Assembly: GCA_035575515.1 (NCBI GenBank)
Contig: DATLXU010000073.1
Location: 1 to 5,766 of the forward strand
From: DATLXU01 sp035575515
Lineage (GTDB): Bacteria; Acidobacteriota; Blastocatellia; UBA7656
Direction of reading: 5' to 3'
Length of the DNA stretch: 5,766 bases
Shown: positions 1-3,993 of the stretch, piece after piece
Layout of the letters: each line of letters opens with the position of its first letter
Numbering within the stretch: the stretch's first letter is position 1
Position numbers and translations under genes: made by a program
Notes under the pieces: generated by a model
What the model was told of the DNA's origin: nothing
The model's input: only the letters and a program-made list of their open reading frames with translations
The model's database searches: none

Positions 1-1
1 G

Positions 2-1387
2 GGCGAAACCGTGCGAGCGACTTCGTACACGTTGAGCGGCGCGCATACGATCCCGCCAAAGAACTTCGATAAAGACGAAAGCGGTGACGCGCGCTTTCCT
101 GATCACGGCGCGACGATAGGCGCGAACATCCCCGCGCTCGACATACGCTCGGTCTCGATGAGCGACGATGCCGATTCGATCACGGTGACGATGCAGATAG
201 CTGACCTGACGAGCAATGCGATGACAAGCGCCGTGACTCAATCGGGCGGCGATGGTTTGTTGTACCTGACGCAGATGGACGTGAACGACGCGATCTACTG
301 GGTCGGGGTTGAGGTTCGCGGAGGCGTGCCGCGATTTATGACCGGAACTGTGGGGCTGGTTCGCTCTGGCACGTCAAAGAAATTCATTACCTACAACCCC
401 GACGCAGCGAGTTCGGTTTCAGTGACGGGCCAGATAACGAACACCGCGCCCGGAACTATAACGATGAAAGTGCCGCGCTCGCTTGTGGGGAATCCTACGA
501 ATGGGACGCGGCTCTATAGTGTTACGGGTTATACGATGTCAGAGCGTGGGCCGCTCGTGCCTATAGCTTCGACTGCGCCCAATCCGAGCAGCTTTCCAAT
601 TCAGGTTGATGCGAGCGGCGCGTTCACTTACACAACAGGCGAAGGGCCACAGCTTGACGGAGTTGTTGAAGTGTCACTTGATGACGCGACATTTGCCAGC
701 CCGCGCGCGGCGACTCTATTGAACATCACAAGCGACGCGCGCTGGCAGGCGCAATTGAACGCGACTGATCTTATAGCGGGCGCGCACACTCTTTATGCGC
801 GGCAGCGTATCAACGGGCGCGAGACGTCGCCAATCACGACGGTTCAGTTCACCGTTTCGGATACGATTGAGCAGATAGTCAATCAGATGGTGAGCCTCGA
901 AACGGCCAACCCTTCGATGAGCAACGGCGTCGCTTCATTTGATTTGAGCATCAAGAACACTTCAAGCGAAACCATATTCACTCCGCTGCGCGCCGAGATA
1001 GCCGCGCTCAGCTCGACGAGCGGCAACGTTACTGCGGCAAATGCAGATAACGCGCAGACAGGAGTCGGCGCGGCGTGGAGTTATGCAAGCCGTGTGGGCA
1101 GCGATTCCGTTTTGACCGCGGGCGAATTGTCTGCCGCGCGCAATCTCAGGTTCAACAACCCGAGTAATTCGGCATTTACAGCGACTTTCAACGTAATCGG
1201 CAATCTCGCGCGCGGAAGCGTCAGCGCAAGCTCGACGGGCGTCGCATCATCCGGCGGAGGAACGGGCGGATCGTCGGGCAGCTCGTCAAGCTCAACAATT
1301 TCTGCCGGTTCGCTTGTCAGCATGGTCTTCCGCGTGACTTATAATCCATTGCTCAACTCGGTGAGCGTTGAACTGGTGCAGCGATAA
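2..1387 (+). CDS. C-terminal part of a large secreted/surface protein with Ig-like domains (5' partial)
   Basis: The reading frame is open to the left edge (GET before the GTG at 11), so the true start lies outside the window and the GTG is probably internal. Numbering from that GTG: residues about 20-190 form a beta-rich domain rich in Thr, Ser and Asp, with the stretches LDIRSVSMSDD and VPRSLVGNPTNGTRLYSVTG. Residues about 195-285 look like an Ig-like beta-sandwich (AGAHTLYARQRINGRE, then TTVQFTVSD). Residues about 290-458 form a third beta-domain (FDLSIKNTSSETIFTPLRAE). It is interrupted by a low-complexity Gly/Ser linker at about 405-432. Similar tails occur, from memory, on subtilase-like and other exported proteins of Acidobacteriota. 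No catalytic residues and no membrane anchor or sorting motif are visible at the C-terminus. The catalytic part, if any, is upstream. Export is inferred from composition only. Confidence 0.8.
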   Translation, partial: GETVRATSYTLSGAHTIPPKNFDKDESGDARFPDHGATIGANIPALDIRSVSMSDDADSITVTMQIADLTSNAMTSAVTQSGGDGLLYLTQMDVNDAIYWVGVEVRGGVPRFMTGTVGLVRSGTSKKFITYNPDAASSVSVTGQITNTAPGTITMKVPRSLVGNPTNGTRLYSVTGYTMSERGPLVPIASTAPNPSSFPIQVDASGAFTYTTGEGPQLDGVVEVSLDDATFASPRAATLLNITSDARWQAQLNATDLIAGAHTLYARQRINGRETSPITTVQFTVSDTIEQIVNQMVSLETANPSMSNGVASFDLSIKNTSSETIFTPLRAEIAALSSTSGNVTAANADNAQTGVGAAWSYASRVGSDSVLTAGELSAARNLRFNNPSNSAFTATFNVIGNLARGSVSASSTGVASSGGGTGGSSGSSSSSTISAGSLVSMVFRVTYNPLLNSVSVELVQR

Positions 1388-1395
1388 AGTGAAAC

Positions 1396-1447
1396 CGCAC
1401 GGCTGTTTTCTGCGTAAGAGGAAATGCAACCGAGTTGCGGCTGTGCG
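1396..1447 (+). terminator. Branched hairpin just downstream of the surface-protein gene
   Basis: CGCACGGC (1396-1403) pairs with GCTGTGCG (1440-1447), with one G-U pair. Inside it, GCAAC (1426-1430) pairs with GTTGC (1434-1438) around a CGA loop. The structure starts 9 nt after the stop codon, so it may stabilise the 3' end or help stop transcription. There is no T-tract, so it is not a standard intrinsic terminator. Confidence 0.35.
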
Positions 1448-1472
1448 AAATTCTTGAACAGCTTCGACAAAA

Positions 1473-1518
1473 TGCCCGCGCGGTAGCGCGAGTGGACGCT
1501 CGACGAGCCGTGCGGGCA
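1473..1518. terminator. Strong GC-rich hairpin, possible (bidirectional or minus-strand) terminator
   Basis: TGCCCGCGCGG (1473-1483) pairs with CCGTGCGGGCA (1508-1518) over 11 pairs with one G-U, and a small CGAG/CTCG stem lies in the loop. On the minus strand the hairpin is followed by TTTTG, as expected for a terminator. On the plus strand it is followed by A-rich sequence. No minus-strand gene needs it, so it may be a second 3' structure for the upstream gene or an insulator in front of the promoter at 1533. Confidence 0.35.
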
Positions 1519-1532
1519 AAAGTAAAAAGTTG

Positions 1533-1561
1533 TTGACATGATTTGAAGAGGCGTGGATAAT
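1533..1561 (+). promoter_or_regulatory. Near-consensus sigma70 promoter
   Basis: TTGACA (1533-1538, 6/6) is followed by a 17-bp spacer and GATAAT (1556-1561, 5/6). The predicted transcription start is about 1568. An A-rich stretch (AAAAGTAAAAAG) lies just upstream and could act as an UP element. It is the best promoter match seen in this window and points at the 1600-1800 ORF and the tRNA cluster beyond it. Confidence 0.65.
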
Positions 1562-1574
1562 CCACATTTCCTCT
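1547..1574 (+). promoter_or_regulatory. Operator-like dyad spanning the -10 box
   Basis: GTGGAT-A-ATCCAC (1553-1565) is a perfect 6-bp dyad containing the whole -10 hexamer. It is nested in outer arms AGAGG (1547-1551) and CCTCT (1570-1574). A repressor bound here would block the promoter. In the transcript only the right half would be present, so a DNA role is more likely than an RNA hairpin. No regulator can be named. Confidence 0.4.
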
Positions 1575-1599
1575 CGACTGTTTTTGGAGTTTTAATTCG

Positions 1600-1800
1600 A
1601 TGATGCTCAAAGGACAGAAACAAACGGCGACGAGACGCGCGGCCCACCAGCGGGTCGAGTGGCGAGCTTATGCCTTTACGTCTTCTGGGCTGAACCCTTG
1701 TCTGACCACATCACAGAGCTTACAGCTCATCGGCGCGAATAGCATAAGTCGCATATCGGCAGAACAACCGTTTGCCGATGATCGCCGTTTATTGAGCTAG
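1600..1800 (+). CDS. Possible small protein, 66 aa, function unknown
   Basis: This ORF lies about 30 nt downstream of the predicted start of the 1533 promoter. A GGAG Shine-Dalgarno site (1586-1589) sits 10 nt before the ATG, slightly far. A second ATG follows directly. The product is polar and basic at the N-terminus (MMLKGQKQTATRRAAHQR), has one Cys, no membrane segment, and resembles no family I know. Its stop codon lies inside a perfect 12-bp palindrome (TGAGCTAGCTCA, 1793-1804). The 3' third of the ORF also contains a perfect hairpin (ATCGGCA 1755-1761 with TGCCGAT 1773-1779). Such structure could mean that the region is a non-coding RNA and the ORF is chance. Confidence 0.3.
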   Translation: MMLKGQKQTATRRAAHQRVEWRAYAFTSSGLNPCLTTSQSLQLIGANSISRISAEQPFADDRRLLS

Positions 1801-1806
1801 CTCAGC

Positions 1807-1830
1807 GGGAGCGGACGCGCTTCCGCTCCC
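1807..1830. repeat. Perfect 9-bp-stem hairpin, first of two related copies
   Basis: GGGAGCGGA (1807-1815) and TCCGCTCCC (1822-1830) are exact reverse complements around CGCGCT. A diverged copy, GGAGCGGA...CGCTTCCG, occurs at 1865-1882. There is no T-tract after the first copy on either strand. The pair looks like a small palindromic (REP-like) repeat. Confidence 0.5.
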
Positions 1831-1863
1831 AAATCTCAAACAAAAAGTAGCTTAAGAGAATTT

Positions 1864-1920
1864 AGGAGCGGAACCGCTTCCGATGCTGTCGGAACGTGGG
1901 CTTCGCTCTTTTTGTTTTTT
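1864..1920 (+). terminator. Intrinsic terminator with branched stem, upstream of the tRNA cluster
   Basis: The outer stem is AGGAGCG (1864-1870) with CGCTCTT (1904-1910), one G-U pair. It encloses a perfect hairpin TTCCGA-TGCTG-TCGGAA (1878-1894). The tract TTTTTGTTTTTT (1909-1920) follows immediately. The outer loop is longer than usual for an intrinsic terminator. It ends only 12 nt before tRNA-Arg, so it separates the 1533 promoter from the tRNAs unless there is read-through. Confidence 0.5.
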
Positions 1921-1932
1921 GAAGTTTGGTTT

Positions 1933-2007
1933 GGGCCTGTAGCTCAGATGGATGAGAGCATCTCGCTACGAATGAGAATGTCGTGGGTTCGAGTCCCGCC
2001 AGGCCCT
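1933..2007 (+). tRNA. tRNA-Arg (anticodon ACG)
   Basis: The acceptor GGGCCTG (1933-1939) pairs perfectly with CAGGCCC (2000-2006). The D stem is GCTC/GAGC, with loop AGATGGATGA that carries G18, G19 and the A20 typical of bacterial tRNA-Arg. The anticodon stem is TCTCG/TGAGA (one G-U) with loop CTACGAA, giving anticodon ACG (read as ICG for CGN codons). The T arm is GTGGG-TTCGAGT-CCCGC. The discriminator base would be T (2007), unusual for Arg. CCA is not encoded. Confidence 0.88.
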
Positions 2008-2021
2008 CTGATGTTTGAAGC

Positions 2022-2108
2022 GCTGAAGTGGTGGAACAGGCAGACACACAAGTCTTAGAAACCTGCGGATTGAACAGTACATGGGAGTTCGACTTCTCCC
2101 CTTCGGCA
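2022..2108 (+). tRNA. tRNA-Leu (anticodon UAG), with irregular stems
   Basis: The acceptor GCTGAAG (2022-2028) pairs with CTTCGGC (2101-2107, one G-U), with discriminator A at 2108. The D stem is GTG/CAC with GG in the loop. The anticodon loop CTTAGAA (2054-2060) gives UAG, reading CUA. The variable region is long (17 nt, 2066-2082), as in class II tRNAs. Irregularities: an A-C mismatch in the anticodon stem (2051 with 2063), an 8-nt T loop (TTCGACTT, 2088-2095) instead of 7, and no clear stem in the variable arm. It may be a decaying or poorly charged gene, or carry a sequence error. Confidence 0.65.
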
Positions 2109-2113
2109 TTTGT

Positions 2114-2187
2114 GCGCGCGTAGCCAGGGCGGTTAAGGCGCACGACTGCAAATCGTGTAATCGCGGGTTCAATTCCCGCACAGGCTA
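2114..2187 (+). tRNA. tRNA-Cys-like (anticodon GCA) with an unpaired acceptor stem
   Basis: The D arm is GCC/GGC. The anticodon arm CACGA-CTGCAAA-TCGTG (2141-2157) is perfect and gives GCA. The T arm GCGGG-TTCAATT-CCCGC (2163-2179) is perfect. The acceptor strands implied by these arms, GCGCGCG (2114-2120) and ACAGGCT (2180-2186), do not pair: one Watson-Crick and one wobble pair in seven. Either the 5' strand was replaced or damaged, making a pseudo-tRNA, or the sequence is wrong here. TGTGCG (2111-2116) could pair with CGCACA (2178-2183), but this would use bases of the T stem. The ends are set by analogy. Confidence 0.55.
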
Positions 2188-2194
2188 TTTGAAA

Positions 2195-2243
2195 GGATGA
2201 GTAATGAATAAGAAATCAGAAAAGCTCTTTTCATCCCTCATCC
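2195..2243. repeat. Inverted repeat between tRNA-Cys and tRNA-Asp
   Basis: GGATGAG (2195-2201) and CTCATCC (2237-2243) are exact reverse complements. The arms extend outward to about 10 bp with one mismatch. Inside lies GAAAAG-CT-CTTTTC (2219-2232). TCATCCC occurs twice in tandem at 2231-2244. It could be a small palindromic element inserted into the tRNA cluster or a processing/terminator hairpin. Confidence 0.45.
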
Positions 2244-2250
2244 CTTGCGC

Positions 2251-2324
2251 GGAGGCGTAGCTCAGGTTGTTAGAGCGTTCGGTTGTCAACCGAAAGATCG
2301 CAGGTTCGAGTCCCGCCGCCACAA
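2251..2324 (+). tRNA. tRNA-Asp (anticodon GUC), with acceptor and T-stem mismatches
   Basis: The D stem is GCTC/GAGC. The anticodon arm TTCGG-TTGTCAA-CCGAA (2278-2294) is perfect and gives GUC. The T loop is TTCGAGT. Irregularities: the acceptor GGAGGCG (2251-2257) against CGCCACA (2317-2323) is unpaired at positions 1 and 3. The T stem GCAGG/CCCGC has an A-C mismatch (2302 with 2314). The D loop AGGTTGTTA lacks the usual GG spacing, as if one G were lost from AGGTTGGTTA. The anticodon arm leaves the identity clear, but function is less certain. Confidence 0.7.
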
Positions 2325-2385
2325 CCGAAGGTGCGAGCCAACATCGCCGCTTTGCTGCTTGAGCGATGAGAAGGAAACACGGGTG

Positions 2386-2934
2386 ATGAATAGCGCAGTG
2401 ATGATAAGAAAGGTTCTGCTGCTGAATGCGTCGTATGAGCCACTGGGTCTGGTCGGCATGGCTCGCGCTGTGCGCCTTGTGTGGAAGGGCGCGGCTGAAA
2501 CTATCGAGCTTGACGGCGACCGTGTGCTGCGCTCGCCGCGATTTGTGTTTCCTGCGCCTTCGGTGATTCGACTCGTCGCTTACGTGAACGTGCGGACTCG
2601 CCAGGTCAGCGCGACGAAGAGGCGCGCAAGCATTCTCGCGCGTGATCGGTTCCGCTGTCAGTACTGCGGCGTGAAGGGCACGGCATTCGAGCTTACGCTC
2701 GATCACATCATCCCACGCTCGCGCGGAGGCCGCACTGAACCTGATAATCTCTGCGCCGCGTGCAGGGCGTGCAATCAGCGCAAGGGCGACCGCACGCCCG
2801 ACGAAGCGCGAATGCCGCTGCTGACGAATCCAGCGGCGCTCCGCTACGGGCTTGAGCGTTCGGCCATGTTTCACGCCGCGCGCTCGCGTCCAGAGTGGCG
2901 TAGGTATCTATTCCTCGAAGAAGGTGTCGCATGA
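2386..2934 (+). CDS. HNH endonuclease family protein
   Basis: This 182-residue protein carries a C-terminal HNH nuclease fold with a zinc ribbon: C91-QY-C94, the catalytic DH pair at 106-107 (LTLDHIIPRSRGG), N121 in DNL, and C126-RA-C129 followed by N130 and K133. The N-terminus has the VLLLNASYEPL motif typical of a widespread stand-alone HNH family in Actinobacteria, Cyanobacteria and Acidobacteria. It should cut DNA with a divalent metal, but the biological substrate of this family is not established. ATG 2386 is chosen because AAGGA (2371-2375) precedes it; GTG 2383 is an alternative. The frame is open further upstream, to ATG 2245, but that would run through tRNA-Asp. Its stop overlaps the next start (ATGA at 2931-2934), so the two genes are probably co-translated. 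Confidence 0.88.
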   Translation: MNSAVMIRKVLLLNASYEPLGLVGMARAVRLVWKGAAETIELDGDRVLRSPRFVFPAPSVIRLVAYVNVRTRQVSATKRRASILARDRFRCQYCGVKGTAFELTLDHIIPRSRGGRTEPDNLCAACRACNQRKGDRTPDEARMPLLTNPAALRYGLERSAMFHAARSRPEWRRYLFLEEGVA

Positions 2935-3415
2935 ACGGAGCAGTTATGAGCAAAGCGATTGAAGCAAGAGAAAGAGCAAAGGCGTGCGATGCGGCGTATC
3001 GCACCCACAGCGAGATTGAACGGCTCGTGCGCGCGTTCGAGTCATGCACGTTGCCGCGAGCAGCGTGGACTCATCGCGCGCACCTGACGGTTGCGCTGTG
3101 GTACCTGTTTCACTATTCGGGCGAAGAAGCCGTAATGCGCATTCGCAACGGCATCAAGCGATACAATGCGGCAAACGGCGTCGCAATGACGAAAGAGAGC
3201 GGCTATCACGAAACGATGACGCTGTTCTGGATTTTGATCGTGAGCCGATTTCTTATGCTTGCGGGCGCGAATCGTTCGATTGTCGAGATTGCAAACGAAA
3301 TGATCGAGCGATTCGATGATTCGGGCTTACCGTTTGAGTACTACCTCGCGAGCGGCTCTTGTCGTGGCGCGCGCGCACAAGCTGGGTCGAGCCGGACTTG
3401 AAGCCTTTTGATTGA
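2931..3415 (+). pseudogene. Conserved protein of unknown function (WTHxAHL family), C-terminus frameshifted
   Basis: The zero frame gives 156 residues, ending at 3401. It contains WTHRAHL (residues 46-52), a Tyr/Trp-rich helix, then KRYNAANGV and GYHETMTLFW (91-100). I know this pattern from conserved hypothetical proteins but no function. After FEYY (about 3333-3344) the frame continues as a Gly/Arg/Ala-rich tail. The +2 frame from 3347 instead reads RERLLSWRARTSWVEPDLK and stops at 3415, which fits the usual WVEPDL-type ending of this family. One base therefore seems to be missing near 3345. Two starts are possible: ATG 2931 (AAGG at 2921-2924, coupled to the HNH stop) and ATG 2946 (GGAG at 2937-2940). 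A truncated but partly working product, or a sequencing error, cannot be excluded. Confidence 0.7.
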
Positions 3416-3417
3416 GA

Positions 3418-3443
3418 AGCGGCTGCGAGCTAATCTTGCCGCT
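3418..3443 (+). terminator. Weak hairpin after the HNH/WTHxAHL pair
   Basis: AGCGGC (3418-3423) pairs with GCCGCT (3438-3443) a few bases after the shifted-frame stop at 3415. A second tiny stem, CCCG-CA-CGGG (3451-3460), follows. Neither has a T-tract, so any termination role is a guess from position. Confidence 0.25.
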
Positions 3444-3483
3444 CAAGTTGCCCGCACGGGTTATTGAAGCGAGTCCGCGCAAA

Positions 3484-3515
3484 GGTTTGAGCAGCTAAAC
3501 CCTGTCGCTTATGGT
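3484..3515 (+). promoter_or_regulatory. Possible promoter and operator of the DUF433 gene
   Basis: TTGAGC (3487-3492), a 17-bp spacer and TATGGT (3510-3515) make a 4/6 plus 4/6 promoter, with the start at about 3522. The -35 box lies in an interrupted dyad at 3484-3501 (GGTTT...AAACC, with AGC/GCT inside). A palindrome at this place would suit autorepression, common for antitoxin operons. Confidence 0.35.
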
Positions 3516-3540
3516 AAATTGTCGTTGAAAGGCAATGACT

Positions 3541-3789
3541 ATGAAAGACGAGCAACTCCTTGAGCGAATCACTCTTGATCCTAAAATCATGGTGGGAAAA
3601 CCTGCCATAAAGGGAACGCGCCTGACCGTTGAATACATTCTCAACCTGCTTGCTCACGGCGCGAGCGTTGAGGAGATTCTGGAAGAATACGACGGACTCA
3701 CACGTGAAGACATTCAGGCGTGCCTGCTGTTCGCTACGAGGTCTTTAGAGAATACTGAATACATGCCTCTTGCAGCGGAGACGAAATAG
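3541..3789 (+). CDS. DUF433 family protein (antitoxin-like)
   Basis: This 82-residue protein matches the DUF433 pattern: ITLDPKIMVGKPAIKGTRL at residues 10-28, then a helical stretch with SVEEILEEYDGLTREDIQA (42-60), the winged-helix-like DNA-binding part. DUF433 genes typically sit directly before a DUF5615 PIN-like gene and the pair is regarded as a toxin-antitoxin-type module. Here such a partner follows at 3790, one base after the stop, but it is broken. ATG 3541 is preferred over ATG 3535 because AAAGG (3528-3532) lies 8 nt before 3541 but only 2 nt before 3535. Length is normal for the family. Confidence 0.85.
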   Translation: MKDEQLLERITLDPKIMVGKPAIKGTRLTVEYILNLLAHGASVEEILEEYDGLTREDIQACLLFATRSLENTEYMPLAAETK

Positions 3790-3973
3790 GTGCGCTTCCT
3801 CGTGGATGAATGCACAGGCCCGGCAGTCGCGCGCTGGCTGCGTGAACAAGGAACATGAAGTTTTCTCTGTTTACGACGAAGCGCGCGGCATCGCTGACGA
3901 TATCATTATTTCACCTCTCGATGATGCGAAAAAAAAGTGCTTGAGCCTGACGCAACGTGAGGGTTTAGGATGA
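3790..3973 (+). pseudogene. DUF5615 PIN-like (toxin-like) gene, frameshifted and truncated
   Basis: GTG 3790 follows the DUF433 stop directly, with GGAG (3777-3780) as its ribosome site. The first frame reads VRFLVDECTGPAVARWLREQG, the typical DUF5615 N-terminus with the acidic DE pair of the PIN-like fold, and then stops at 3856-3858. One extra A near 3852-3853 explains this: the next frame continues with HEVFSVYDEARGIADDIII (about 3854-3910). After that, the expected second half (the ITNDKDFG-type acidic region) is missing. The frame runs instead through sequence that is the MerR promoter region and ends at 3973. The gene has two independent lesions, so it should give no active PIN-like protein. 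Confidence 0.75.
3929..3971 (+). promoter_or_regulatory. MerR-type autoregulated promoter with 19-bp spacer
   Basis: An A8 tract (3929-3936) precedes TTGAGC (3941-3946). A 19-bp spacer and TAGGAT (3966-3971) follow. The dyad CCTGACG-CAA-CGTGAGG (3946-3962, 6 of 7 arm positions matching) fills the spacer. The long spacer with a central dyad is the established layout for MerR-family targets, where the regulator untwists DNA to activate. The transcription start would be about 3978, inside the longest ORF of the regulator. Confidence 0.7.
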
Positions 3974-3993
3974 AAGTGAAGGGAGAAAGCAGG

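Larger units (their letters stand above)
1568..1920 (+). ncRNA. Candidate structured transcript of about 350 nt (alternative to the small ORF)
   Basis: The interval between the predicted start of the 1533 promoter and the T-tract ending at 1920 is a complete promoter-to-terminator unit. Visible helices are ATCGGCA/TGCCGAT (1755-1779), the TGAGCTAGCTCA palindrome (1793-1804), the 9-bp hairpin at 1807-1830 and the branched terminator at 1864-1910. I looked for hallmarks of RNase P RNA, tmRNA and SRP RNA and found none. It may be a small mRNA, a novel ncRNA, or the leader of the tRNA operon. Confidence 0.3.

Noticed and set aside
1081..1647. Several minus-strand ORFs of 80-102 codons at the end of the surface-protein gene and beyond
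   Set aside because: They mostly shadow the plus-strand frame or the hairpin region, have no ribosome sites and no recognisable domains.
1568..1920. tmRNA, RNase P RNA or SRP RNA
   Set aside because: The size would suit the first two, but none of their conserved core sequences or a tRNA-like end is present.
1862..2181. Minus-strand ORFs with AGLEPTTF- and DSNPRHS-like text
   Set aside because: These are the typical false proteins produced by reading the complement of tRNA genes.
2245..2385. Upstream in-frame extension of the HNH gene from ATG 2245
   Set aside because: It would translate through the whole tRNA-Asp gene and has no ribosome site; the family N-terminus (VLLLNASYEPL) begins after 2386.
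3535..3540. ATG 3535 as the DUF433 start
   Set aside because: The AAAGG site lies only 2 nt before it but 8 nt before ATG 3541, and family homology begins after 3541.
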